Source: Clostridia bacterium
Lineage (GTDB): Bacteria > Bacillota > Clostridia > Oscillospirales > CAG-272
Assembly: GCA_017508425.1 (NCBI GenBank)
Contig: JAFVYZ010000021.1
Location: 1-64,000, forward strand
Length of the DNA stretch: 64,000 bases
Direction of reading: 5' to 3'
Position numbers and translations under genes: made by a program. Shown piece by piece: positions 33,168-41,942 of the stretch (positions are counted from its first letter, which is position 1; every line of letters begins with the position of its first letter). Below the pieces are notes generated by a model. It did no database searches. It worked only from the letters and a program-made list of their open reading frames with translations, and was not told where the DNA came from.

Positions 33168-33926
33168 ATGGGAACCGAGGCGATCTACGTTTCTGACCTC
33201 TCAACGTCACGGCACGTCTTTCACAATTATCACTTTTGCCGCGGCAACTCGAACAGGCGAAAATCAAGATTCGGCCTGATCCTCAAGGGCAGTGGCACCT
33301 ATATTTATCTCAATCAAAAGCTAAAGGTCGTCGAAGGGGACGTCATCTTTATCCCCGAAAACATCTATTGCTACTCGGAGTGGCACGGCGACCCCGACAT
33401 TGAGGTGGTATATCTCAGTGGCTTTATGCACTATGAGAACTTCAAATACGCACCGCAAATTCTTGACGCGGACAATGAAATAAAAACCGCCATCCTGCAA
33501 ATATCCGCACTCCTCGGGGGAAATCAGCTCGATGTTCTTGAGGCATATTCCCGTTTTTACAAGCTTCTTGGGGCCGTGATCGTGAAAATGACGCAGGGCG
33601 ATTTTTCCTTTGACAAAACCCTGCAAACGGCCATTGAGTACCTCACGGGGCACTGGAACGCCGCCTTTTCGGTAGCCGACCTTGCCAAGGCCTGCTGTGT
33701 GAGCGAGTCAACGATCTACCACCTTTTCCAACGGGAGCTGGGGCAAACGCCCGTGAGCTTTCTCAATTCCATTCGCATCAACGTGGCGATCGAGCAGCTT
33801 GAAAACACCAGCCAGTCGATCTCGGCGATCAGCGAGTCCGTCGGCTTTCGCTCGGAAAACCACTTCCGCCGTGTCTTTGCCGATCTCACGGGCATGACCC
33901 CCTTAAAATACAGAAAAGCAAAATAG
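33168..33926 (+). CDS. AraC family transcriptional regulator (cupin sensor)
   Basis: A 252-aa regulator. Residues about 10-110 form a small beta-barrel sensor (RFGLILKGSGTYIYLNQ, VVEGDVIFIPENIYCYSEW), and residues about 150-250 carry the AraC DNA-binding domain with SVADLAKACCVSESTIYHLF and ISAISESVGFRSENHFRRVF. The ATG at 33168 follows AAGGAGG. It is transcribed divergently from the oxidoreductase operon, 111 bp between starts, and is its likely activator in response to a sugar-like ligand. Confidence 0.92.
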   Translation: MGTEAIYVSDLSTSRHVFHNYHFCRGNSNRRKSRFGLILKGSGTYIYLNQKLKVVEGDVIFIPENIYCYSEWHGDPDIEVVYLSGFMHYENFKYAPQILDADNEIKTAILQISALLGGNQLDVLEAYSRFYKLLGAVIVKMTQGDFSFDKTLQTAIEYLTGHWNAAFSVADLAKACCVSESTIYHLFQRELGQTPVSFLNSIRINVAIEQLENTSQSISAISESVGFRSENHFRRVFADLTGMTPLKYRKAK

Positions 33927-33953
33927 GAAAACAAATTCACATAAAATGACGCA

Positions 33954-33991
33954 AAAAAGCACCACGTTTCAGGAAAACGCGGTGCTTTTTC
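33954..33991. terminator. Bidirectional terminator
   Basis: AAAAAGCACC and GGTGCTTTTT arms extended by ACGTTT / AAACGC with one mismatch, between convergent genes. Confidence 0.9.
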
Positions 33992-33997
33992 ATTATT

Positions 33998-34837
33998 TTA
34001 AGCCTTAAATCTTCTGGCGTACCCACAGCGTCGGCAAAGCTCCTCGGCGGCACGGTGGTCGGTAAAGCCGTTGTAGATCGAGCGTGCGCGGGGCGAGCTC
34101 AAAATCTCGGCAAGTGGCTGCTCGTGCAAATTGCCAAGGGCGAGCACACCGTCGGCATCCAGGCAACAAGGCACAACCGTACCGTCTGCGTGCACGCCCA
34201 CCTGATTGCGGAGCGCATAGCAAAACAAGGGCGCTCCCTCGGGGAGTGCGGGCGCTGAGAGGTCGGGCCAGTCAAACTCCTCTCCCCATTCCAGAAAGAT
34301 CTTGTTCGAGAGGCGATAGCCACTCCATTTATCCTCCCAAGGGGCAGGAAACGCCGCACGAAGGGCCGCCAAGACCGTTTCGTTCTCGCGCTCGCCCTCT
34401 CCACCGACATTCCACAGACGGAAGGCAACGATCGTGCCCCTTTGGGCGGCTTTTTTGCCAAAATCGATTGCGGCCTGCAAATACAGGGGATCGGAAAACG
34501 CCTCGTTGGCGGCGGGAGCATGAAGCGAAATGCTGATCTTATAAAGGGGCGTGTCAAGCAGCTCCCGGCCGCATCTTGCAAGCAACGTGCCGTTTGTGGT
34601 AACGGCGGGCAAAAAGCCCTTTTCCCGTGCACGGGTGATAAATTTGGGGAGCAAGGGGTGAAGGGTCGGCTCTCCCATTAAATGAAAGAACAAATACTTG
34701 ACCTCCCCCGAAAGCCGATCGGTGAGGTGCTCAAATTCCGTCTCGGTCATTTGCCGCTTTTCGCGCCCCGTCTTATGGCAAAACTGACAGGAGAGGTTGC
34801 AGATATTTGTAATTTCAAGATAGGCCTTTTCAATCAT
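33998..34837 (-). CDS. Radical SAM/SPASM domain protein
   Basis: A 279-aa iron-sulphur enzyme. The cluster motif CNLSCQFC is at about residues 13-20, followed by FHLMGEPTLHPLL and TTNGTLL barrel strands. The C-terminal SPASM-like region has CYAL, CCLDADGVLALGN and CRRCGYARR cysteines that could hold one or two auxiliary clusters. Such proteins modify peptides or proteins, or act as maturases. No precursor peptide gene was found adjacent. The ATG at 34837 follows AAAGGAG. Confidence 0.86.
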   Translation of the reverse strand: MIEKAYLEITNICNLSCQFCHKTGREKRQMTETEFEHLTDRLSGEVKYLFFHLMGEPTLHPLLPKFITRAREKGFLPAVTTNGTLLARCGRELLDTPLYKISISLHAPAANEAFSDPLYLQAAIDFGKKAAQRGTIVAFRLWNVGGEGERENETVLAALRAAFPAPWEDKWSGYRLSNKIFLEWGEEFDWPDLSAPALPEGAPLFCYALRNQVGVHADGTVVPCCLDADGVLALGNLHEQPLAEILSSPRARSIYNGFTDHRAAEELCRRCGYARRFKA

Positions 34838-34841
34838 AGAA

Positions 34842-34913
34842 GCTCTCCTTTCAAAGGTTTTCCTTATAGGGACCGACGTCCCCGACGGTCCGTTTGCCGC
34901 ACAAGGCGGCAAA
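34842..34913 (-). promoter_or_regulatory. Hairpin-rich leader of the radical SAM gene
   Basis: Upstream of the start on the minus strand are TTTGCCGC-N5-GCGGCAAA (34893-34913), GGACCG / CGGTCC (34870-34891) and CCTT / AAGG pairing at the Shine-Dalgarno (34847-34857). The last could hide the ribosome binding site. No known riboswitch class is recognised. Confidence 0.35.
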
Positions 34914-34991
34914 TATTCGCAACGCTTGGCGCTTTGCAAAGCAAATGGCGGTGTTTAGCCGACCTGTGCGCGCAAAACGGGTTCGCGTGCT

Positions 34992-35039
34992 GCTCCAAAG
35001 CAAAAGGGGTGCCATTCGGCACCCCTTTTGCTTTGGAGC
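34992..35039 (-). terminator. Long perfect inverted repeat at the tRNA-Gly 3' end
   Basis: A 22-bp perfect inverted repeat (34992-35013 with 35018-35039, 4-base loop) contains AAAAGGGGTGCC and its complement. Its right arm includes the last bases of the minus-strand tRNA-Gly (GCTCCA). It most likely ends tRNA transcription, although the exit is only moderately T-rich. Confidence 0.7.
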
Positions 35040-35107
35040 AGGCAACGGGAATCGAACCCGCATCTCCTGCTTGGGAAGCAGGGGTTTTACCACTAGACTA
35101 TGCCTGC
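35034..35107 (-). tRNA. tRNA-Gly (anticodon CCC)
   Basis: The minus-strand sequence starts GCAGGCA, ends TGCCTGC plus T and an encoded CCA, and has anticodon loop TTCCCAA, giving anticodon CCC. Confidence 0.96.
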
Positions 35108-35184
35108 GGACTCTCTTATTATATATAAAAAGTCCCGGCTTGTCAAGCAATCTTTTGAAATTCGCCAAAAATCCTTTCGACAAA

Positions 35185-36111
35185 TTATTTTTGTGTATGA
35201 GTGCCTTTTTCCGCGTGGATAAAATTTCCCCAAGGGATCTGAGATACGATAATGGCCGCAAAAATAAGGACCATGCCCAAGATCTCGGTCGCGGTGGGGT
35301 ACAAATGAAGCGCCACCATGCTGGCGATCACCGCCACCACCGATTCAAGGCTCAACACCAAGCTCGCGAGTGCCGCAGGCGAACGCTGCTGCCCCACGAT
35401 CTGCAGGGTGTACGCCACGGCCGAGGAAAGTATGCCGGCATAAAGCACCGTCCACCATCCCGTAAGAATTCCGCCGAGCGTCGGCTTTTCCAAAATCACG
35501 GCAAACACCAACGAAAGGACGCCCACCACCAAAAACTGCACCGCCGAAAGGCGCACGGCGTCCACGCGGTCGCCGACCAGGTCCACCAGGATCATTTGGC
35601 AAGCAAACAAAAGCGAGCAAACGATCAGCTGGATATCTCCGGTCGTCAAGGAGGAGCCGCTCATGCAAAGCAGCCACAGGCCGCCGAGAGCCACCAGCAC
35701 ACACACATACACGTGAGGTGCTGCGCGACGGCCGAGGAAAAACCCGAACAGGGGCACGAAAACAATATAAAGCGCGGTAATAAACGCATCCTTGCCGGGG
35801 GAACCGGTATTACTTGCAATGCCCAGCTGCTGAAGTGCCGAGGCGGCGCACAAAAACACGCCGCAAAAGGCACCGCAAAGCCACGTAAGCTTACGCGATT
35901 GCACGGTGGGGGCCTTGTAGGTTCCCTTTTTCTTGCGCATACGGTCCATTTGCAAAAATACGACCGCCAGCGCCGCCGCGCCCACAAAGGAACGAAGCGT
36001 TAAAAAAGTAAATGCAGGTATGGTTTTTGCGGCCGTGTCCTGCGCCACGAACGTCGTGCCCCAAAAAAAGGCCGCAAGCAAGCAACAAATAAGACCGCTT
36101 GATCTTCTCAT
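35185..36111 (-). CDS. EamA/DMT family transporter
   Basis: A 308-aa membrane protein with about ten transmembrane helices in two EamA halves. The N-terminal FFWGTTFVAQ is a typical first-helix motif of the family. Substrate unknown; exporters of amino acids or metabolites are common in this group. The ATG at 36111 is chosen because AAAGGAG would be only two bases from the upstream TTG at 36120. It follows dinB by 42 bp on the same strand. Confidence 0.86.
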   Translation of the reverse strand: MRRSSGLICCLLAAFFWGTTFVAQDTAAKTIPAFTFLTLRSFVGAAALAVVFLQMDRMRKKKGTYKAPTVQSRKLTWLCGAFCGVFLCAASALQQLGIASNTGSPGKDAFITALYIVFVPLFGFFLGRRAAPHVYVCVLVALGGLWLLCMSGSSLTTGDIQLIVCSLLFACQMILVDLVGDRVDAVRLSAVQFLVVGVLSLVFAVILEKPTLGGILTGWWTVLYAGILSSAVAYTLQIVGQQRSPAALASLVLSLESVVAVIASMVALHLYPTATEILGMVLIFAAIIVSQIPWGNFIHAEKGTHTQK

Positions 36112-36153
36112 CGGTGTCAAAGCTCCTTTGGATCAAAAATAAAATGGCCGAGG

Positions 36154-37377
36154 TCAAGTCCGTTCGGGATCGTCGCCCTCATCCCCGTCGGGCGTGGGAT
36201 AAAGCCCCAAACGAATGCTGGACTTTCCGAATTTTTGGCGTATGGTGTGGAGTGCTTCCTCCACGTTTTCTTTTTTATTTACCCCCGTAACGGGGGCAAA
36301 AAGGTCAATCTGCTCCTCGGCCTCATCCGATCCCACAAGCCCCGAGGCCGTCACGGTAAGCGCGCGGATCATCGTGCCGTATCCCGTGGCTGCCTTGATG
36401 AGCTCCATCGTGCTTTCAAGCAGGTCGCGCCTTAACCACGTCGCACACCGCAACGTCTTTTGCCGCTGTGTGGTGCGAAAATCCGGCGTTTTGACCTGCA
36501 CCTGCACCACGGTACATTTGCAGTCTTCCTCGCGCAGGCGCGCCGCCACCGAATCGCAAAGGGCGGCCGCCCCCGCACGGATCTCGGCCTCGCCCACGAT
36601 GTTTCGCCGGAAGGTCATCCCGTTGCCGATCGATTTGGGGCGTTTCCGTTCGAAATACGATCCCACCGGCTCGTGATCGTTGCCCGTGGCATATCGCCAA
36701 AGCATCCCACCCGCCTCACCAAGCAAAGCGGTGAGCTTTAAGGGATCGGCGGCGGCAAGATCGCCGATGGTCAGCACACCGAGCGAACGCAGCTGCTCGG
36801 CTGTACGCCGACCGACGTAAAGCATTTCCGATACAGGCAAGGGATAAACGATCTCCTTGAAATGCTCCCGATCGATGACCGTCGTGGCATCGGGCTTTTT
36901 ATAATCGCTGCCGAGCTTAGCAAACACACGGCAAAAGCTGACGCCCACCGAGATGGTGATGCCGATCTCACTGCGCACGCGCGCACGAATGACGTCGGCC
37001 AGCTCCTTTGGGGTAAAGGGAAACAGGTGCATGCTCCCCGTCACGTCCAAAAAGGACTCGTCAATGCCAAAGGGATCCACAAGATCGGTATAGTCGAGAT
37101 AAATGGCATTGACGCGCCGCGATATTTCGTGATATTTTTCGTGATGCGGCGGCACCAGCACCAACTCCTTGCACTTTTTCTTCGCCTGCCAAATGGTCTC
37201 CGCCGTTTTGATGCCATAGGCCTTGGCAAGCTCGTTTTTGGCAAGGATAATGCCGTGTCGGCTTTCGGGATCGCCCGCTACCGCCATCGGCACACTTTTG
37301 AGCTCGGGGCGGGAAAGCATTTCCACCGACGCAAAAAAGCCGTTGCAGTCACAATGCAACACAATGCGCTCCGTCAT
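36154..37377 (-). CDS. dinB: DNA polymerase IV (Y-family)
   Basis: A 407-aa translesion polymerase that copies damaged DNA at low fidelity. The metal-binding motif I reads LHCDCNGFFASVE (usual form HxDxDxFFASVE), and FGIDESFLDVTGS contains the second acidic pair. The C-terminal little-finger domain (KSIGNGMTFRRNI) is present. No clear clamp-binding peptide is seen except near QIDLFA at about residue 365, which fits the QxxLF form. The ATG at 37377 follows GGGAGGGG. Confidence 0.92.
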   Translation of the reverse strand: MTERIVLHCDCNGFFASVEMLSRPELKSVPMAVAGDPESRHGIILAKNELAKAYGIKTAETIWQAKKKCKELVLVPPHHEKYHEISRRVNAIYLDYTDLVDPFGIDESFLDVTGSMHLFPFTPKELADVIRARVRSEIGITISVGVSFCRVFAKLGSDYKKPDATTVIDREHFKEIVYPLPVSEMLYVGRRTAEQLRSLGVLTIGDLAAADPLKLTALLGEAGGMLWRYATGNDHEPVGSYFERKRPKSIGNGMTFRRNIVGEAEIRAGAAALCDSVAARLREEDCKCTVVQVQVKTPDFRTTQRQKTLRCATWLRRDLLESTMELIKAATGYGTMIRALTVTASGLVGSDEAEEQIDLFAPVTGVNKKENVEEALHTIRQKFGKSSIRLGLYPTPDGDEGDDPERT

Positions 37378-37408
37378 ACTTCCCCTCCCTTTCATGTTAT
37401 GCTTGTAT

Positions 37409-38143
37409 TCAGTCGATTGCAATCGAAAATGTGAGGCCCTGCGGCAGGTTGGCACCCACGCCAAAGGGCTCTCCCTCCCGCTCGCTTACGCGAAGGCGAT
37501 ACCGTGCACCGCCAAGCGAGGCCGCCACGCGAGGGGCAAGCTCACGATTGCCGAGCCACTCCTTAAAATAGATCATATCACCCTGCCGCTCATACAGGGT
37601 AGCAAGCTCCCCCTCCAGGCAAACGGCACCGCCGTAAAGAAACCCAAGTGACAAAAAATCCGCACTCGGCACGGCAAACGGCTCCTTCAAAAAGGCCTCG
37701 CGGCACGCAAGATATCCGTCAGGGGAAAGCGACTCGATCCCCAAAGAGGGCAAGGACTCCGCCTCGCCCTCCATCGTTAACGTAGGGGAAAAGGGCAACA
37801 GTCCGGCCTTTTGATAGAAGCCGAAAAGCGACGCGCTTGAGGGGCGCAAAAACACCGGCAAGCCGCGCGCGATCTCCTGTTGGATCAATTGAGTAGCAAG
37901 TCCCTTGCCGCGATAAGCGCGGTCGGTCGCCACCGCGTAAAGATAACGCGCCTTTGCCAACGTCCCACCGATTTGAATGGGATACGGTATTGAAAACAGC
38001 ATAGAAACGGGCTTGTCCCCCTCCCGAATCACGCGCAAATAGCGCGGATAGGCAAAGCGAAACAATGCCTCGTTAAACTCCCGGGACTCACTGCCGAAGG
38101 CACTCTCGTACAGGGCCCGGCACGCCAAATAAAACTCTTCCAT
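37409..38143 (-). CDS. GNAT family N-acetyltransferase
   Basis: A 244-aa acetyltransferase. The acetyl-CoA binding motif is clear as AYRGKGLATQLIQQ at about residues 74-87, followed by FYQKAGLLPF. The C-terminal about 110 residues are unlike short GNATs and may add a second, Eis-like domain. The acceptor is unknown. It lies 31 bp upstream of dinB, and the two with the EamA gene form a probable operon. Confidence 0.83.
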   Translation of the reverse strand: MEEFYLACRALYESAFGSESREFNEALFRFAYPRYLRVIREGDKPVSMLFSIPYPIQIGGTLAKARYLYAVATDRAYRGKGLATQLIQQEIARGLPVFLRPSSASLFGFYQKAGLLPFSPTLTMEGEAESLPSLGIESLSPDGYLACREAFLKEPFAVPSADFLSLGFLYGGAVCLEGELATLYERQGDMIYFKEWLGNRELAPRVAASLGGARYRLRVSEREGEPFGVGANLPQGLTFSIAID

Positions 38144-38262
38144 ACACTCACCTCACGTTCAGTATAACCCATTTTCCCCCTGCCGTCAAGGAAAACCGCC
38201 AACAAAAACGCCGCCAACGGAAAATTTTGCGAAAACGCACACCGTAGGCGGCTTTATCTGAT

Positions 38263-39357
38263 TTAAGAGGTCTTTTTTCCGTTCACGGCGCGGTGAGAAT
38301 CTCCCAGCACACCGAGCGTCTCGACAAGCAGGGTGCGCACCTCCTCGGGCAGGTCGGCATACGCGCTCATCATGCTTTTCAGGCTTTGACGCTTGCCCGA
38401 AATCAACCCCGACACGGTATCGTGCTCCGATGCCTCAAGGATGCCGAAAAGTGCCTCGCAAAAACGGCGGCGCCGCTCGGGGCTGGTGGCGCTGACAAAG
38501 CGCTCGATCACGGCCTCCGTGCGCTTGCCGAAGGCCGTACGCTCCTTGGTGTACACAAAATCGGGCCCCTCCACCTGCCAAGAATAGCCGTCGTGCTGCA
38601 AAAGCCCCTTATTGGTACTTTCCACGATCTTATAATTGGTATCGTGCTCCAGGAGCACCGCCACGATCGAGGACTGCGGCAAGTAGGTGTAGATGCGGTC
38701 GCGCAGCTCAAGATACGCGGCACTCGCAAGGGTACTGTCGCAAAAGCCGGGACCGTCGTTGTTGTAAACGGCGCGGATGCGGTAACGAATGTGGTCGCCC
38801 GAATGGACCGCCGAAAACATCGCAAGATTCCCGCCCTTGGAATGTCCCCCGACAAAAATGCGGCGCAAGGGGTAGGCCGCGGCAACCTCACGCAAATACT
38901 CCACCGCCGTCAGCTGTGCCGGCACGGGACATTCATAGCTCATACGAAAATCCTCGCGCCACCCGACAAGCGTATCGTCGGTGCCCTCAAAGGCCACGAA
39001 TACGTTTTGACCGGGGAGCAAAAAGGACACCGCGCCAAACTGCATGCCGTCGGCACGGTCCAAGATCTTTTTCGCGCCAAACACACGCAAATTGGAAAAA
39101 CGCGCCGAGGCCGCAAGCGCACGCAGCAATCGCTCGTGATTGAGATCCACCGCCTTGCGTTCCACCGACGGGCGCGCAAAATAGGCCTTAGCGACCTCGC
39201 AAAGCCGCACCGGCTCCCCACGCGGCGACGAGGGGACCAGTCCCCCGAGATCCGAATACGCCAGCATTGAAAAAATGAGCGCATCCACAGGCGTTAAGGA
39301 CGCGTTGCCGAACGTAAGATCGCCGCGCCAGGTCAAATAATCAAACAAATTGCTCAT
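38263..39357 (-). CDS. Mbeg1-like (DUF2974) alpha/beta-hydrolase
   Basis: A 364-aa protein of the DUF2974/Mbeg1-like family, common in Firmicutes. NLFDYLTWRGDLTF at the N-terminus is characteristic, and the nucleophile elbow GHSKGGNLA (Ser about 173) with YNNDGPGF marks a lipase-like core. No signal peptide is seen. The natural substrate is unknown; membrane lipids or acylated molecules are plausible. The ATG follows AAGGAGGG. Confidence 0.85.
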   Translation of the reverse strand: MSNLFDYLTWRGDLTFGNASLTPVDALIFSMLAYSDLGGLVPSSPRGEPVRLCEVAKAYFARPSVERKAVDLNHERLLRALAASARFSNLRVFGAKKILDRADGMQFGAVSFLLPGQNVFVAFEGTDDTLVGWREDFRMSYECPVPAQLTAVEYLREVAAAYPLRRIFVGGHSKGGNLAMFSAVHSGDHIRYRIRAVYNNDGPGFCDSTLASAAYLELRDRIYTYLPQSSIVAVLLEHDTNYKIVESTNKGLLQHDGYSWQVEGPDFVYTKERTAFGKRTEAVIERFVSATSPERRRRFCEALFGILEASEHDTVSGLISGKRQSLKSMMSAYADLPEEVRTLLVETLGVLGDSHRAVNGKKTS

Positions 39358-39473
39358 AGATGCCCTCCTTTACTCAAGCTATGCAAAAGCCACGGTTCTG
39401 TTACCTTTATGATACCATAAAGGGCGACGCGCTGTCAAGAAAGCATGTCGCCCGAAATACTGGAAATGTGGGG

Positions 39474-41429
39474 TTATTTTTTGCGCTTCGGGGATCGCGT
39501 CGCCGCACTTTTAGGGCTCCCCTTTTTGACCTGACGCCCTTTGGCGTTCCCTTGGGGCTTGCCCTTGCCGCGCAACGGCTTTTCCTCTCGCATTCCCCGT
39601 TTTTCGCCCACCGTGGGTTTGCCTTTTGGAAAATCGGGACGCACCAAGCAATGCGGAGCCGTTCCGATCAGGTCCTCACGGTGAGCCTTTTTCAGGGCCT
39701 CACGCACGGCGGGGGCGTTCTCGCGTCGGTTGAACTGCAAAAGCGCGCGCTGAAGCTGCTTTTCGGTGTAATCACGCGGCACGAACACCGCCTTGCCCGT
39801 GAGCGGATCGATGCCCGTATAAAACATGACGGTCGAGGCAGTACCGGGCGTCGGATAATAATCCTGCACCTGCTCGGGCGCGTAATGATCGCGCTTGAGG
39901 CACTCGGCCAGGGCCACCGCGTCGGCCAGCGTGCTGCCGGGATGACTCGACATCAGGTAGGGCACCAAATACTGCTCCTTCCCCACCTCGCGGGTGATCT
40001 CAAAAAAGCGCTTGCGAAAGGCCTGATATACCGAGAAATTCGGCTTACCCATCGCGGCAAGAACCCCCTCGGAGCAATGCTCGGGGGCCACCTTCAGCTG
40101 ACCGCTGACATGATCGCGCACCAGCTTTTTGAAAAAGCGCTCGTCCTTGTCGGCAAGCAAATAATCAAAGCGAATGCCCGAGCGGATAAACACCTTTTTT
40201 ACCCCGGGGAGCGCCTCGATTTTTTCGAGCAACTCGATGTATTCGCTATGATCGACCTTTAAATTCTTACAGGGCGTGGGCGCAAGGCATTTGCGATGGG
40301 TGCAGACTCCCGACGTCAGCTGCTTGTCGCAGGCAGGGCCGCGGAAATTGGCGGTGGGCCCGCCCACGTCGTGGATGTATCCCTTAAAATCAGGCATCGC
40401 CGTGATCTTTTTGCACTCCTCCACCACACTCTCGATGCTGCGCGAGCGCACCGTGCGTCCCTGGTGGAATGCCAGCGCACAGAAATTACAGGCGCCGAAG
40501 CACCCACGGTTGTGCGTGACAGAAAAACGCACCTCCTCGATTGCCGGCACACCGCCGAGCTTTTCATACATCGGGTGATAGGTGCGCGCAAAGGGGAGCG
40601 CATACACGCGGTCGAGCTCCTCGCGCTCAAGCGGGGGCATGGGTGGGTTTTGCACCAGCATTTTTCCGTCGTAATACTCGACAATGGCACGGCCGCTCAC
40701 GCTATCCTGGTTGCGGTACTGAACGCCAAAGGCCTCGGCATAGCGACGCTTGTTGACCTTGAGCTCGTTGTAGTCAAAGGAGCCGGCCACGGGATAATGG
40801 ACCGTGTCCCCCTCCTTGCCGAGCCATACGGTGCCGCGCACGTCGCGGATCTTCTTAACAGGCACACCCTTGTCAAGCAGGGCGGCAATGCGGAGCAATA
40901 TATTCTCCCCCATACCGTAGGTCAAAAGATCGGCGCGGGCATCGACCAGGACCGAGCGGCGGACCTTGTCGTCCCAGTAATCGTAATGCGCAAAGCGGCG
41001 AAGCGATGCTTCAAGCCCGCCCAAAATGATCGGCACGTCGCCAAAGGCCTCGCGGATGCGGTTGCAGTACACGATCACAGCGCGGTCGGGGCGCTTACCG
41101 GGCTTGCCGCCGGGCGAATAATAATCGTTTGAGCGACGCTTTTTGGCGGCGGTATAATGCGCCACCATGCTGTCAATATTGCCCGACGTTACCAAAAATC
41201 CAAGACGGGGCCTGCCGAATTCACGAAAGGCCTCAGCGCTTTTGTAATCGGGCTGCGAGAGGATCGCCACGCGGTACCCCGCCGCCTCAAGCACGCGCGA
41301 AATGATGGCAACGCCAAAGGAGGGGTGATCGACGTATGCATCACCCGTAACATATACAAAGTCGGGCACATCCCATCCACGCGCCTCCATGTCGGCACGC
41401 GAAATGGGCAAAAAAGCCGCGTTTTGCAT
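39474..41429 (-). CDS. YgiQ family radical SAM protein
   Basis: A 651-aa iron-sulphur protein. The N-terminal domain resembles a B12-binding fold, SRGC-type cluster cysteines are visible as GCFGACNFC (about residues 313-321), and a long C-terminal region ends in a basic K/R/G-rich tail of about 50 residues that may bind nucleic acid. The family is widespread but its reaction is unproven. Start: ATG at 41429 behind AAGGAGGGGG, with GTG at 41432 as alternative. It is the third gene after two small membrane proteins. Confidence 0.88.
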   Translation of the reverse strand: MQNAAFLPISRADMEARGWDVPDFVYVTGDAYVDHPSFGVAIISRVLEAAGYRVAILSQPDYKSAEAFREFGRPRLGFLVTSGNIDSMVAHYTAAKKRRSNDYYSPGGKPGKRPDRAVIVYCNRIREAFGDVPIILGGLEASLRRFAHYDYWDDKVRRSVLVDARADLLTYGMGENILLRIAALLDKGVPVKKIRDVRGTVWLGKEGDTVHYPVAGSFDYNELKVNKRRYAEAFGVQYRNQDSVSGRAIVEYYDGKMLVQNPPMPPLEREELDRVYALPFARTYHPMYEKLGGVPAIEEVRFSVTHNRGCFGACNFCALAFHQGRTVRSRSIESVVEECKKITAMPDFKGYIHDVGGPTANFRGPACDKQLTSGVCTHRKCLAPTPCKNLKVDHSEYIELLEKIEALPGVKKVFIRSGIRFDYLLADKDERFFKKLVRDHVSGQLKVAPEHCSEGVLAAMGKPNFSVYQAFRKRFFEITREVGKEQYLVPYLMSSHPGSTLADAVALAECLKRDHYAPEQVQDYYPTPGTASTVMFYTGIDPLTGKAVFVPRDYTEKQLQRALLQFNRRENAPAVREALKKAHREDLIGTAPHCLVRPDFPKGKPTVGEKRGMREEKPLRGKGKPQGNAKGRQVKKGSPKSAATRSPKRKK

Positions 41430-41454
41430 CACAATCCCCCTCCTTTTTGGTTTT

Positions 41455-41940
41455 TTACTTGGTTTTTGAAAGAATTTGGGTCAAATATTCATCGGGCGAA
41501 AGCAGGATCTCGCAATCACCGTCACCGTTGGTGATCGACAGCACCAGGCCCGATTCGGGCTTTAGATCCGGGTGATAATTGTAACGTCGAATGCCCTTCG
41601 GCGCACTTGAATTTTCGGCAGTCAAGGATGCCGCCTTTGTGATCTCCGAAAGCCCCACGCGGCATACCAGCTGCATCCTTGACCCGCCGCGATAGGTAAA
41701 TATCTCAAGATCCACGCTCCCATCCTCGCGCTCACGCAAGCGATACAAATGCTGCAGGATCAAGTACCGTGCCGTCAGCTGAATGACCGGCACCAAGAGG
41801 CAAAGCCCCACACATTGCAGGATCGAGGGATATTTCGGGACAAGTCCGCTGCCGACAAAGGCGATCACGGCCGCGGCAAGACAAAGAATGACCGCGGTTT
41901 TGGCCTTGGCGTTGGTGCGCGTCGGTTTGTAATCGTACAT
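41455..41940 (-). CDS. Hypothetical protein with two transmembrane segments
   Basis: A 161-aa protein not assigned to a family. Two hydrophobic helices (about residues 14-32 and 40-66) are followed by a polar domain with a beta-rich look (VDLEIFTYRGGSRMQLVCRV, GLVLSITNGDGDCEILLSP). The fold could be PH-like at the membrane surface. It starts 2 bp after the preceding gene's stop and 25 bp before ygiQ, so the three are probably cotranscribed. Confidence 0.75.
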   Translation of the reverse strand: MYDYKPTRTNAKAKTAVILCLAAAVIAFVGSGLVPKYPSILQCVGLCLLVPVIQLTARYLILQHLYRLREREDGSVDLEIFTYRGGSRMQLVCRVGLSEITKAASLTAENSSAPKGIRRYNYHPDLKPESGLVLSITNGDGDCEILLSPDEYLTQILSKTK

Positions 41941-41942
41941 CG

